A stretch of 64,000 nt of DNA from assembly GCF_963259705.1 (NCBI RefSeq), contig NC_081849.1, positions 63,345,910-63,409,909 of the forward strand. Reading direction: 5' to 3'. A program made the translations under genes and the position numbers. Origin of the DNA: Myotis daubentonii (taxonomy: Eukaryota; Chordata; Mammalia; Chiroptera; Vespertilionidae). The notes beneath the pieces are model-generated. The model made no database searches, was not told where the DNA came from, and saw nothing but the letters and a program-made list of their open reading frames with translations. How positions within the stretch are numbered: the first letter of the stretch is position 1; the number at the start of each line of letters is the position of its first letter. Positions 33,091 through 44,785 of this stretch are shown one piece after another.

Positions 33091-35140
33091 TGTCGTCATC
33101 CGCCCAGAAGGCCAATGCAGTCACGCCTCAGTCTTGGTCCTACTTGGGCACCAGTCAGATCCCAGCGGCTCAACTGACATGTCTGGGGCCAAGGTCATCT
33201 GAGGCTTTGACACCAACTCTGCCCTTGGAGCCTGGCCATTCACCCACAGCAGCTGAGGGCTGCAGTAACTGTGACCCAGCTGGAAAGAAAGAGGTCTTGC
33301 TCTCCCCTTCCCTTCTGCCCTGCTTTCCCTCTCCCTCCCTCCTCTCTCTGTCCCTGTTCAGTGGGAATGACGCCTCACCCCCAGGACTGCAGGCAGAAAC
33401 CTGTTAGCAGTTTTGTCAGAGCCTGCAATAGCAGATGGATGCAGCCCGCAGCCTCTGGCTGCATCCAGGATGTCTTCATCTGTCCTCCCAGGACCCCAGC
33501 AAAATGCTTTTGGCAAAGGCAGGAGGAAAGGATAAAAATTAAGTCTAAGGTGCCGCGTTCAGTGGGGCTTTTATGGGCTTGGCTGTGTGGTGATGATTTA
33601 ATGGCAGTCGAGAGGCAGGTAATTAGGAGCAAGCCGCCCTGATCACCCTTGTACACAGCCCCAGATAGCTCCCCAACACTCCCGAAACCTTGTTTGCTTT
33701 CTCCGAGGCAGAAATCCCAGCCGGGCTGCGCCTGGCCAGCTGTCGCGCTAACGAACTGCCAGCGCGGTCCTGAATGGAGCTCTCTGCCTGGCGAGGCCCC
33801 CGAGCGCCCCTGCTGTCTTCACCCGCGTGATTGCCTTTATCTGGCTGGTGCAGGAGCCGCTCCTAATCACGCGGCTGCTGGCCTCCAAGGGTCAAACACG
33901 GGACCATCGCTACCTAAACAAACGAGGGGGATGTCACCTTTGGGGGAGACTGATAAGCAGTTGGCAGGCAGGCCACGGGGAAGAGAAGGTGCCAGCAGCC
34001 AGCAATCTGCAAAGGCCGTAAATATGTTACACTCTCAGCGGGGAGACGGGCAATATAGGCACCAAGAGGCCTTTGTTTAATGAGCTGTCAGAAAGCAGGC
34101 ATGAAATTATGTTGGAAAACATGTGCAAGCTGCAGAGACGGAGCGGGGGCCTGCAAATGGCCCTCGTCCTCGCCGTGGATGTTCAGCGCATCTTATCAGT
34201 CTGAGCGCCGTCAGAGGGTGAAAGCTATCATTAGCAAACTAATGGTGTTTGAAAGCTACAAATTTTTCTCTCTCCCCTCCATTTTTGACTTAAATGGATT
34301 ATAGGGGGGAAAAATCCTAATGGTTTTTTTTTTCTTCTTTCCTTGAGATTTTGGTAAACATGCAAATTGGAAGAGAACCAAAAGCGAACCACAAAGAGAG
34401 TATCTCTGGAAGCACAGACAGAATGGTTACACTTGGAGCACAACCAGCCCAGAACAACCAGCTCATCTTCCTCCCAATTCTGTCGAGACTCTGTTTGGAG
34501 AAGCCTAATGTACCTCCAGCCAGCCTTCTATTTCAATCAAGCCCGTAAAAGAAAGCATAAATTTAAAATAGGTTGCTCTCTTATTCTCTGAGCATTTGAA
34601 TTAGTGGGTAGGTATAATACACCTTCTACCACATCAGCTATCAAATGTAGAGAATAATTTTCTAAAGACTTGAAATTATTCTTGTGGGTCATGTGACTGT
34701 GGTGTTTATTTCTATTAAGGGTGGAAGTTAAAGACTTAAAAACCTGGCAAGACCCAGCGGCATCACCGATTCAGAGCATTGGGCCCCAGTTCCTAATTTC
34801 TGAAATGAGGCAGGGGGCCTCCGTTGCCATAATATGGATCTTTTCCCTTCAGGGCACAGCAAACCTTCGTGTCCTGCCTCCAGTCAAACAGGCAGCCAGA
34901 AATGACTGGTGTGCAACCGCGTTCACATTAAAAGGCCTAAGACTACAGCCGGAGCTGCTTCAGGAGAGGTGGCCACGTTAGCAGGAACGGTCCTTTGGGA
35001 TCCACATTGTCTCCGGGTTGAACAGTGGTAAGCTGCTCTCCTCTAACTTCGAGAAAAGGAGGGGAAAAAAAGATCTGAGTAGTAAGTAGTACAGTTAGAT
35101 TAACAAGGGAAAGGGATGAAGGTTAGAGAAACATACAATG
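33091..35140. other. 2-kb repeat-poor block, possible conserved regulatory DNA
   Basis: No transposon was recognised for about 2 kb in an otherwise repeat-laden window. GC-rich parts (33700-33900) alternate with AT-rich motif clusters, for example GCATCTTATCAGTCTGAG (a GATA-type site) and GCTATCATTAGCAAACTAATGG (paired homeodomain-like cores) near 34190-34250. Several overlapping open frames exist on both strands (33649-34080, 34351-34591) but none is credible. This fits an exapted enhancer or conserved non-coding element; conservation itself is not visible here. Confidence 0.3.
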
Positions 35141-35244
35141 AAATAAAAAGGCAACTAGGAATCAAAATGGGCTTTCGGATGCACAGCAAACAGCAATAAC
35201 TGACATACACATGACAAGCTGTTTTCTTGTTCTTTGTGCTTTCC

Positions 35245-35335
35245 CCCATTTGCAGGTGAGAAATAGGGAGGCAATGCATCTGAGGTCACCTTGCCAATAC
35301 AAGTACGAGCCAGCAGTGGACCCCGCTCCTGGCCT
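35245..35335 (-). mobile_element. Possible MIR fragment
   Basis: CCCCCATTTGCAGGTGAGAAATAGGGAGG then CTGAGGTCACCTTGCCAATAC resembles the MIR core in reverse, with weak support. Confidence 0.45.
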
Positions 35336-35583
35336 CCTGGGGCCCACATTCATTCCCACTCAGAATAATCTTCTCTGAAAGCATCTTTAGTTCCTCTCTC
35401 TCAGGCATTCACAGAGATTCTGAGCACAGTGCCTGATATGTCCTGGCTGTTCCTTCTGGGTCTCACGTGGAAGGAAGAGAGAGCTTTAGTCCGCAGAGGT
35501 GGGAAAAGAGGAGGCAAAAGCAAAATCGGGAAGAGGACACGCATGCCCAGGGTACGTGCTGTGTCCAGAATAAGGCCTGGGAG

Positions 35584-35963
35584 CAAAGGAAACCATCAAC
35601 AAAATGAAAAGGCAACCTACAGAATGGGAGATATTATTAGAAAATCCTATATCTGATAATGGGCTAATATCTAAAATATATAAAGTATTCATACAACTCA
35701 AAAGCAAAACAAAACCAAAAACCAAAACAAACAAAAAACCACCAAACAACCCGACTAAAAAGTGGGAAGAGGATCTGAATAGATATTTTTCCAAAGAAGA
35801 CATGCAAATTGCCAAGACGTACATGAAAAGGTGCTCAACATCACTAGTCATCAGGAAAATGCAAATGAAAATCACGGTATCACCTCACACATGTTGGAAT
35901 GGCTATCATCAAAAAGACAGGAGAACGAGTGTTGGTGAGGACATAGAGAAAAGGGAACCTTGA
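35584..35963 (+). mobile_element. L1 ORF2 C-terminal fragment
   Basis: The plus strand encodes [39 protein letters not shown], and YMKRCSTSL, the well-known C-terminal part of L1 ORF2. An AAAACC-rich insertion (about 35700-35745) and frame changes interrupt it. It is 5' and 3' truncated and non-functional, with no poly(A) tail attached. Confidence 0.88.
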
Positions 35964-35984
35964 TGCATTCTGTATCTCCATGTC

Positions 35985-36170
35985 GATGTCTATTGGATGT
36001 CTCAAATATATCATGTCCCAACCTGAAATCCTGATCTTGCTCACCTACAGAACCTGCTGTACCCACAGCCTTACCCATCTCAGTTAATGGTGTCGTTGCC
36101 CTGGTGCCCAACAGGCCTTCAGTAATTAGGAAGCATGGATTTCTGTGCCTCAATGAGTGTTTACTGTAGT
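35985..36170 (+). mobile_element. L2 LINE fragment
   Basis: GTCTATTGGATGTCTCAAATAT, CTGAAATCCTGATCTTGCTCAC, and CATCTCAGTTAATGGTG are the order of an L2 segment upstream of its 3' third. Confidence 0.65.
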
Positions 36171-37599
36171 TAAAGCAAAGGCTTACTTGTTGTCAGGAAA
36201 GGGTAGGGATTCCATATTATAAATCCTTTAATGCATGAACTAACCTTCCTATAGAGGGTCATTATATTACCTCTTTTCAAGTTCTGTCATATTTTAACCT
36301 GCAGAAGACCTCACCCTTGTACATTTGGGGACTATTCTCTTTCCTAATTAAAGTCAGATGGTTGGCTTGTAGGTTTTCCTGGGCTGCCTCTTAACAGCTG
36401 TGGTGCATTGCCAATGAGTTATCAGTGGACAGACGTGAGATTCCTTTATGATGTTAAATGACATATTACAGTGTTTCTTCTACAAACTACAAAAGCTGAA
36501 CATCATGGACAATATTAAATCTTGTGCAAGACTTGTTCTTTTTAAAAAATACATGTTGATTTCTAAAATATAGCTGCACCATGGTTTTTTTGGCCGTCTT
36601 CCTAACATGTGCTCTATTTCATGAGAAATGTTTTCATAGAATTGGATGATCTCCTTTGGTCTTAAATTTTTAGACAACAAATAAAAACAACAAAAAAATT
36701 ATATTATGACCTTAAATGCTGGAATGAAGGAACAATTATTAAACAGCAGTTAATTTTAATTTTAAAATTAGGTCTACCAATGTAATAATTGATTCAGACA
36801 AGAGTCATCAACATATGCTAAGCCACTTAATAACAAATTGTGTGGTCTCAAATTATCTTCAAATAAATTACTTAGTAATTGCAATGAGTGATTAGAAGGC
36901 CATCACCTAACCAAGTAGTCCAAATCAGCATCAGTAAAAAGATATATTGTCTTTATGCCTCCTGATATGATAGAAAAGCATGTAACATCACTTATTTAGT
37001 GTTCAAAAATCTTTAACTTTAATATAATCATGAGGAAACAAAAGCAAAATCCAGTGATAATGATTCTATGGTTATGTAGGGTTGTGTAGGGAACAGTCCT
37101 TGCAAGAAAACACACTTAGGGTTGACAGATCATAACAAACCCACTTTCCTTTGGACTTGTCCAACTTTTTTCTCTGGTTCACAATTGTTTATTTGGATTC
37201 CGGATGCTCTCACAGAGGGAACTCTGACCCTTTAAGTCATGCTCCATGTGGTTACACTGAAATAATGCATGTTAGATGGACACCCTAAAGACCTCAAGCC
37301 ATAGGCAGACGTTGGGGCATAATTGCTCCTCTGCCATGTTATGGAACAGATGCCAAGGGAATGTCCATTTTTGTTGAAAGAATAAATGATCTCTCTCAGC
37401 AAGAGCTTTTGCCTGACAACAGTGTCCTCGGGCTGAGGAAGGTGGTGCCCACAGCACTCTGCTCTCTCATCACACGTCCCGTCCCCGTCCCCCCAGTACC
37501 GTACCTCTGGAAGCCCCCGAGAACCCCATTTCTGCTGCTACACTGACAACATCCCCTTAAATACTGATTTTCAGTCTGTTACCTATTACTATTAGCAAC
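36171..37599. other. Unique AT-rich sequence
   Basis: No gene or transposon recognised in about 1.4 kb. Confidence 0.35.
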
Positions 37600-37781
37600 A
37601 TGGCAATGGTAATAGCTTCCTTCTGTGCAACAAGCGTGTTGTATACACATCATGTTTCAGTTGGAGAGGGAAGGTCGAGCTCATCAGTTGCCTTTTCCAG
37701 ATGCAGACACTAAAAGACAAGGAGGTGGCACGGCTTGCCCAGGTCCCTTTTGAGGATGCTGTGTTTGTTGCGTGAGACTTG
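37600..37781 (-). mobile_element. MIR SINE, reverse orientation
   Basis: GGTAATAGCTTCCTTCTGTG, TTGCCTTTTCCAGATGCAGAC, and GGCACGGCTTGCCCAGGTCCC resemble the MIR core in reverse. The downstream solo LTR may truncate it. Confidence 0.5.
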
Positions 37782-37787
37782 CTGCTT

Positions 37788-38508
37788 TGCCGGGAGCCGG
37801 TCCATCCTTGCTGTTTCAAGGGACCTGGCATATATGGCATACGGTTCTTAATATGTTTGCTCACCTTCTTGGCGCTGTGTTTTAACCAAAGTCACCTCTC
37901 CAAGAAAGGTTGAATCCCCAGGTAGGGATTTTCCCCTGAAGTTAGGGAGGGAATAAAACCCTTCAACTAAGTGCCAGGCGGGTAATTAATCCCTTTAACT
38001 ACGAACAATCATGCTTAAACTACATAATCTTTTCTCCCTGGAATGGAGATAAGAAACGCCCTAACCTTTGTAATAGAGATTGATAGGATTGAATCAACTG
38101 GTATAAATACAGTTGTAACAAGACAGAAACACTCAGAACTTAGAACAGAATCAAAAAGACAGAACCTACTCGGAGCCTAGAGACAGAGCCTAGCGGGAGA
38201 ACATGGCAAGGGATCCTGGACTGAACCTGACTACAGAGATTGGCAGGAGAACCTGACTGGAACCTGGACACTGAACCTGACTGGAGAGCCTGGACAGAAC
38301 CTGGCTGGAGAACCTAGCGAGGGAACATGGCTACAGAACCTCCCTGGAAATTGGAAGCAGAACCTCTCTGGAGATCCAGACCAGAACTTGGCTAGAGATC
38401 CTGGCTAGGCTGCTGATCAACTGAACGCTGTCTCCGTATCATTCCATCTTCGCCGACTCCGTCCACACCTTTGGGGACCCCTGGACCTGCTGGGGTTGGA
38501 CCCCGGCA
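37788..38508 (+). mobile_element. Solo LTR of a class II (beta-type) endogenous retrovirus
   Basis: The LTR starts TGCCGGGAGCC and ends GGACCCCGGCA, with TGCCGGG/CCCGGCA as terminal inverted repeats of the TG...CA type. A perfect 6-base target duplication CTGCTT flanks it at 37782-37787 and 38509-38514; six bases is typical of class II ERV integrases. A TATA-like TATAAATA lies at 38103-38110. The R/U5 part contains about ten imperfect repeats of GAACCTGACTGGAGA type (38140-38410). No gag, pol or env follows, so internal sequence was lost by LTR-LTR recombination. Confidence 0.92.
38140..38410. repeat. Imperfect ~20-bp repeats within the ERV LTR
   Basis: Units such as GAACCTGACTGGAGAGCCTGG, GAACCTGGCTGGAGAACCTAG and GAACCTCTCTGGAGATCCAG recur with irregular spacing. 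They are internal to the LTR and may have arisen by slippage. Confidence 0.8.
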
Positions 38509-38514
38509 CTGCTT

Positions 38515-39369
38515 GTCCATCACAGGCTCAACTTCAGATCTGAAAATAGGCAACGTGTACTCTTAGGAATCAGGAGACCCTTCTCTCAGGCGCCTTTCTT
38601 CCTTCGCAGCCTCTTTTGAGATGATCCTGTCGTGTGGTGAGCCTGAAAAGCAAGTCTAGTGTAAACATCATCTCACGTACAATCTTCACACTTATGTCAG
38701 CTGCTGGGAACAAAGGAGACGTACTCGCTTATGAAGGGCACACCCTCCCCACCATGCGAACTGGTCTCCTGGTCACACGTCACTTGATACTCCAAGCACA
38801 CTTCACACAGTTTTCCGTTTTGTTCTCCGAAGTAGACTAGCTACATGGATGGCAATAAATAACATGCAAAGGAAATTCAGTGTCAACTAGAGGGGTTAAG
38901 CAACTGTTTTAAAATAAAGAGGCAAAATGTTTTAATTTATTAGGAATTAGCAACTACTTTTATCTGAATTCCATTGGATGAAAATTAAGAACCAAAAGTT
39001 ATCCATCTGTTCTATCCCTCTCCTCTTTTTTTCTTCTCCTTTGGCAGAAGTAATGAGTAGGAGAGGCTTAGCTTTGTCAGATAATACTAGTAGAATATTT
39101 ATTTTTTACTGGAAATTCAAAAACAATACATAATGTACAGTATAGACATGGGGCTGTTGGATATTGATGACATGACATAATAACATATATAATGTAGAAA
39201 AAGTACATCTATAATTTCAAGGGTGTTTTCTCTGTACATGAACACAATCCTATTAGGATACCTATAATAGGCCTGATATTAGGACTCCAAGTTTACATTA
39301 AATTAGCTTCATATTACATGAGCCTTATATTAAATGAGTTTAATTCGATAACTGGTTAAAAACTGAGAC
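38515..39369. other. Unique sequence
   Basis: No gene or transposon recognised. Confidence 0.35.
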
Positions 39370-39520
39370 TGAAAGAAACTGACTTGGATGTTAAAGGACC
39401 TCCATTCCACTCTCTACTCTGCCTCTCTGTGATCTTGGACAAAAAGTCTAACTTTCCTTTGCCTCTGATTTCTCACCTATAAACCTCGGTGATCAAAAAT
39501 ACTAATGCCAATCTCCCTAC
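39370..39520 (+). mobile_element. MIR SINE fragment
   Basis: CTCTACTCTGCCTCTCTGTGATCTTGG and GATTTCTCACCTATAAACC are MIR motifs. Confidence 0.6.
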
Positions 39521-39748
39521 TCCTAATGTTTACATCTGCACGCGGACTGGGATTATCATATGGAAGCAACTTCTAAGGATTCCAACTCTTTCTTTAGTTG
39601 ATTTGAAGGTTAGAACAAAATTAAAACTAACTGCCGAGCTTACTCAAAATTTCTTTTAAAGGAACTTTTATTTCAAAAAGAACTTATAGGGGAAATGTGA
39701 ACAGCTTGGTTTATTCTCTTTTTGCTCAACTTTTAAAACAGTAGCAAT

Positions 39749-39972
39749 GCCTGGCCCAGTGTGGCTCATTGGTGAGTGTCGACCTATGAACCAGGAGGTC
39801 ATGGTTTGATTACTGGTCAGGGTACATGCCAGGGTTGTGGGCTCAATCTGCAGTGGGGGGTGTGCAGGAGGCAGCCAATCAATGATTCTCTCTCATCATT
39901 GATGTTTCTATCTCTCCCTCTCCCTTCCTCTCTGAAATCAATAAATATATTTTAAAAAGAAAAAAAAACTAA
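39749..39972 (+). mobile_element. Ves SINE, full length
   Basis: The head GCCTGGCCCAGTGTGGCTCATTGG is followed by the complete central block (CAATGATTCTCTCTCATCATTG) and tail ATATATTTTAAAAAGAAAAA. A short 7-base flank match TAGCAAT (39742-39748 and 39973-39979) is the only duplication visible. Confidence 0.95.
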
Positions 39973-39984
39973 TAGCAATACTTA

Positions 39985-40215
39985 TAATACTTATTAGCAT
40001 TTATTAAGTAGTTACTATTTGGCTGGTACTATAAATGCTAATGCTTTACATATACTATTTCATTTATCCTTACAACATATGCATGAGGGAAACAATATTA
40101 CCTCCCTCATTATAATATATATATATAAAACCTCCCTTGGTAGATGAAGAAACTGAGGCTTAGAACATTAATTGGCTTTTAGCAGACCACACAGCAGTTT
40201 CAAATCTAAGTCCAT
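39985..40215 (-). mobile_element. MIR SINE, reverse orientation
   Basis: TAGCATTTATTAAGTAGTTAC, GCTTTACATATACTATTTCATTTATCC, and GATGAAGAAACTGAGGCTTAG are MIR motifs in reverse order. It is nearly full length, with an (AT)n expansion inside. Confidence 0.85.
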
Positions 40216-42039
40216 CTGATGGTGGAACATTCACTAACAATGATTATATCAGGATGTAGGGCCTTATTCTTCAGGGGGAAAAAAGTAGGTAAATATCAAA
40301 ATGTGAACAGTAACCCAGCCAATGTAAGTAATAAGTTAACACTCAAACTAACATTCCATTATACATATACTTGCTGCAGCCATTTCTTTCAATTTGATGT
40401 TAAAGTTATTTTTACGGTCATAGGAGAGGAAACTAAAGTGATATTTTGTGCGCTTCAAGTAGAAAAAAGGTGGCCATGGTTGAATCCAGATTCCATTCTG
40501 CCGCAGCCAATCCTTTACAGAAATGAGGTTGTAATATAAATGAATGTAGTCTTGTACTAGACAGAAACATATATAGTCTTTAAAGTTATTCAATTTATAT
40601 TGCTACTCAGTTGTTAAAGTGTTGGTGAATGTAGCATGTATATAAATATGACACCAATGACAGCTATAAAGATAAGCCTCTTATGTTGTAACTTCTCAAT
40701 TTAAGCACACGAGACTGAATTTGGAGAATAAATCATGATAACGGGTAGCCACTACATTTATATGAAAATGAATAAATGTCTTATGCTATCAGTTTATTAA
40801 CCTATAATGAGTAGATACTTTATCATCACCTTGTAGGTTTTTTGAAATACCTTGGCACAGTTGTGTGAGAGATAATGCAGACTCATCTGGTTGCTAAGAA
40901 ATTAATTTTATTACCTAAGAAATTGATTTTTCTCAGCACTCAATAGTAGATTGGACTGAAAGAATGTGTGACCGCCCCAGCCCATGAGCCAGTATGTGAC
41001 AAACCCAGTGGGTGTAGTCTTCCTTCTTCTGGGGGAGAGAGGAAGGAGCGAAGATTATATGGAGGCAGTGAGGGGATTACAGGCAACAAGAGGCCTCTGG
41101 GCACAGTGAGGGGGAGCCTCAGGAGCACGTTCCCAGGATTCTCCCATGAAGGAGATAGTGTGGGCATGCTTCCTGTCTGGGGAAATCCTCGCATGGTGTA
41201 CTGTGGGCAGCCATGTCTGCAGCATGATATGAGGGTCAATACAAGATCCTCTGGTCCTGTGTTTGCCACTAGGCCGACCCTGTCACTTCATTATTTTGGA
41301 TTTGCTCAGAGATGAAGGCTTTAACTTCAGCAAGCTCTACAGTGCAAATGCAGAGTTCGGGAAACAAGAAGATTATTCAAAAAATGACCCCAGGACATTG
41401 CCTGGGTTGCATGGCAACACACTAACTGAGACAGTGAGTCGCCTTCCCCCCAGCTGGACTCTACCATCTCTAACATCCAGCACCTCAGTTCGACTGGCAC
41501 CTGAGCTTAGCATTACCTGTGCAAGAACTCCCTCAGGTTCACTGTAGTGACAGGGAAATAACGGGGGGAGTGGTCCCTCGCCGGGAGCACAGCCCCCAGC
41601 GCCCCCAGCCCACTCCCTGCACCTGCTGACCCTTCTGCCCATACATTCCCGCCAGGCCTTCCTCTTTTTTTCCAGGAACCCAGGGTGCTGAAAGCCGAAT
41701 TTGCGCTCCCCAATCACATTTATAGGACGTTGCAGGACATAGTTTGTGCATTTCTTTCTACTGATATTTTCCCTTATGTCCTTTCCATTTTCATCGTTTG
41801 GCCTATTATTTTTATATTCGTTTTGGAATGTGGTGGGATAAAAATTAACAAAATGCAGGTTATATATGAGAAAGGAGAGTCTCCCATCACATTTCTGGGG
41901 GAGGGAAAAGCCCTCACCCCAACCTCTCTGGTGCTTCCAGCCGTGTTACAGCCGAGTGGGTGCAGGGAGGGCTGCTGTGCTGGGTGCCAGAGAATCTGAA
42001 GAACAGGGCGTTATGGAGAAAAGCAGTAGTCACACTGTG
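40216..42039. other. Unique sequence, no gene seen
   Basis: Frames at 40968-41315 (plus), 40940-41269 (minus) and 41263-41547 lie in overlapping opposite orientations, and none has a domain. Moderately GC-rich from 40960 to 41700. Nothing repetitive recognised. Confidence 0.35.
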
Positions 42040-42105
42040 TTCATTTCCATGCACAACAGTCCCCGGCACATAGTAGGTGCCCAATAAAAGCTTGATGAAT
42101 GACTT
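42040..42105 (+). mobile_element. L2 3' terminus fragment
   Basis: CAACAGTCCCCGGCACATAGTAGGTGCCC followed by AATAAAAGCTTGATGAATG is the L2 3' end. Confidence 0.65.
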
Positions 42106-42289
42106 GAATGGCTTCTTTGGGAGGATCTGCTTTGCAAAATACAAAGGAAGGAAGATTGGGAGGAGAGCTGGCTTCCCTGGGCCCCTTCCCATCTGCATCA
42201 CACTCAGTGAGTTCCCCTGGAGGTGCAGCAGCCTAGCCACCTACAAGCACTAGCAGGCCTGGCCTGCGGGAGTGACTAACGAAATGGGC

Positions 42290-43262
42290 CAGTTGTGAGA
42301 GTGCACGTCATTAACCAAGAGGATGGTCCACAGCCCCTCAGTCACCCGTAGCCCATGAGAGGGATTAATTGGAACCAACCTCCCAAGTCTGAATTGTTTT
42401 TCATGCCATGAAAACTATAGCCAGAGGCCTCTTTCAGAAGACGTCCTGTCTGGGTGCCCAAGAGGCTGGAGGAAAGCTGGGAAAGCAGAGCTCTGGCCCT
42501 GGGCCGACTGACATCAGACACCCTCCATCTCGGCTCGCAGCCGCATTCAGCTGCTGAAGAGCAGGCGGAGGTCACTGCGAATCAGCAACCTCTGCACAGA
42601 GGCCTTCCAGGCCGCGGCTCCTGGCATCCATCCACGTCCGTCCAGATGGATCTACGGACGGCATGGACGCCATCTCCCGCTGCCCTGTAAACGCTGAAGC
42701 TCTCAGCATCCCCATCTGAAGCCACTCCAGTCCGCTCGCATCAGTCAGCGGCTCCAGTTAGGGAATCAGAAAAGAAATGGGTAAGGCTTCTCCCCCGATG
42801 GCTACGGAGCAAGACATGAGCGGCACGGATCTCACTAATAGGTTTCCGCCAGTCTCTGGACGAGGAGCCAGGCAGGCACAAAGTGCCCATTAAAGGGCGA
42901 GCTGCCATCGACAGTTCGGCCACACGTCCGCCCTGGAGCCACTTTGGTTGCTGAGCTTCCAGTCTTTACTTTATCACCAGCACACAAGGTCCGCGGCGAG
43001 CCAGTGAAATGATCTTCAGCCCTGGATCTGCCATTCCCCCCTCGGCCCTCCACTTTGCAAAGATTTTCCGTGAGGCGATGTCCAGAGGAGGATCTGAGCG
43101 GCCAGGCCAATTAGCACTGACCTCCAGCTTGCAGCGCAGAGGAGCCGGCTGCCGGCTGTGGATGAGTGGAGACGGGTTATCACTATGTAAACACATCCCG
43201 CAGCCCAAATGGTGTCTCTTCTGGCCAGTTGGTACTCACATAAACAGCAACCTTACATCCTA
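42290..43262. other. Repeat-poor GC-rich block, possible conserved non-coding element
   Basis: About 970 bases with balanced motifs and no recognised transposon. CpG is more frequent than in neighbouring sequence (for example near 42620-42680 and 42920-43110). Dense AT-core motifs such as GGATTAATTGG, GGCCAATTAGCACTG and GGGTTATCACTATGTAAAC lie in it. The overlapping frames on both strands are not credible genes. Function as an enhancer is an inference. Confidence 0.28.
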
Positions 43263-43936
43263 GGATGAGAGTCGAGAGAACAGGCCCCAAATGGTGACCC
43301 AAACCTTCTCCCTGGTTTGCTCACAAGATTGCGCCTCCTTGACTCTTCCGGGGGAAGCAGGAACAAAAAGTAAAGCATATATTGGTAAGCACGTTAGCTG
43401 CTATCCTGAGTAATAAACCTTCTGAAATGTGAATAGTCTAACCAACTATAACCGATAATTCTCTCTCCTTAGACTAAGTGCTCTGCTGGTGGTCAGGGCT
43501 TGACATGACTCAGCTGGGCTTGCTCCTGCTTTTGTAATGAAAGCGCCCGCTGACTGAGGGGTCACTGGTCTGGAATGGCCTCAGCAAGAATGACTCAGCA
43601 ATCACTCCCATTTGGTCTCTCATCTTGTGGCAGGCCAGCCCAGGCTTGTCCTTGGCCATAGTAGTCAGGTTTTATTTTAGTATGTGTGAGAGCTTGCATA
43701 ATTACAAATGATATAAAGAGTGAAAACAAAATCAAATGAGCTATTAAAATGGGGGTGTGGGAGAATTGGGAAAAACGCAAAAGGAAAAAAAAAAAGCAAC
43801 ACCAATGGTAAGGTTAGATATAAAATGCAGATCTTACATTTGCTAGTGTACATAGGTCATACACTTTGCTGCCAGCATCAGGCTGCAAATTTGAGCTAGA
43901 GCTTCCTTGTGGCTATTGCAAAGGGGAAAATATGGA
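43263..43936. other. Unique sequence
   Basis: No gene or transposon recognised. Confidence 0.35.
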
Positions 43937-43951
43937 CAGCTCCATGTTTAT

Positions 43952-44209
43952 TTGTTGTTGTTGTTTTGTTAATCCTCACCCAAGGATATTTTCCCATTGA
44001 TTTTTAGAGAGCGTAGAAAGGAGGGGGAGAGACAGAAAGAGAAACATTGATGTGAGAGAGACACATCAATTGGTTGCCTCCTGCACACACCCTGACCATG
44101 GCCAGAGATCAAGCCTGCAACCAAGGTACATGCCTTTGACCAGAATGGAGCCCAGGACTCTTCAGTCTGCAGGCTGATGCTCTATCCACTGAGCCAAAAT
44201 GGCTAGGGC
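43952..44209 (-). mobile_element. Ves SINE, reverse orientation
   Basis: The right end is the reverse of the tRNA-like head (GAGCCAAAATGGCTAGGGC). Near-identical flanks CAGCTCCATGTTTAT (43937-43951) and CAGCTCCGTGTTTTAT (44210-44225) form the target duplication, with one substitution and one inserted T. Confidence 0.93.
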
Positions 44210-44279
44210 CAGCTCCGTGTTTTATAAAAAGAAAGATGTTTAGAAACACACTTATTCTTAGTACATCTATCCCCTAGAC

Positions 44280-44514
44280 CAGTGATGGCAAACCTGTGAC
44301 ACGTGTGTCAGAGGTGACAGGCGAACTCATTTTTTTGGTTGATTTTTCTTTCTTAAATGGCATTTAAATATATAAAATAAATATCAGAAATATAAGTCTT
44401 TGTTTTACTATGGTTGCAAATATCAAAAAATGTCTATATGTGGCACGGCACCAGAGTTAAGTTAGGGTTTTTCAAAATGCTGACACGCCGAGCTCAAAAG
44501 GTTCGCCATCACTG
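44280..44514 (+). mobile_element. nhAT MITE, CAGYGATGGCGAACC family
   Basis: Ends CAGTGATGGCAAACC and GGTTCGCCATCACTG, with full family interior. Flanking 8-mers CCCTAGAC (44272-44279) and ATCTAGAC (44515-44522) agree at six of eight positions. Confidence 0.95.
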
Positions 44515-44769
44515 ATCTAGACCTTGGGTACTTCTCCAGCTGACTGAGAAACGGAGTTGAAATCCTTAATTGATCAAAAGGAAAAATTAACGCATTTTGT
44601 AACTAGATAGAGGTATTTTGTAATGGTTTATCTGTGGTGAAAACACTGAAACTGAATATTACAATATTTCTGTGTTTCTTTTCTGATAGAAGCTTTTGTC
44701 TATGGAATGTATAAAGACCACATTTTGAATGTATAAAGACCATATCTATGATGATAAAATGGTTGTTTC
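44515..44769. other. Unique spacer
   Basis: Short sequence between an nhAT and a L1 insertion, containing a near-repeat of TATAAAGACCA (44710 and 44733). No gene. Confidence 0.35.
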
Positions 44770-44785
44770 AAGAAATGGTGGATTC

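Noticed and set aside
35604..35963. 119-codon plus-strand frame
   Set aside because: Recognised as the L1 ORF2 C-terminal fragment, truncated and rearranged; not a host gene.
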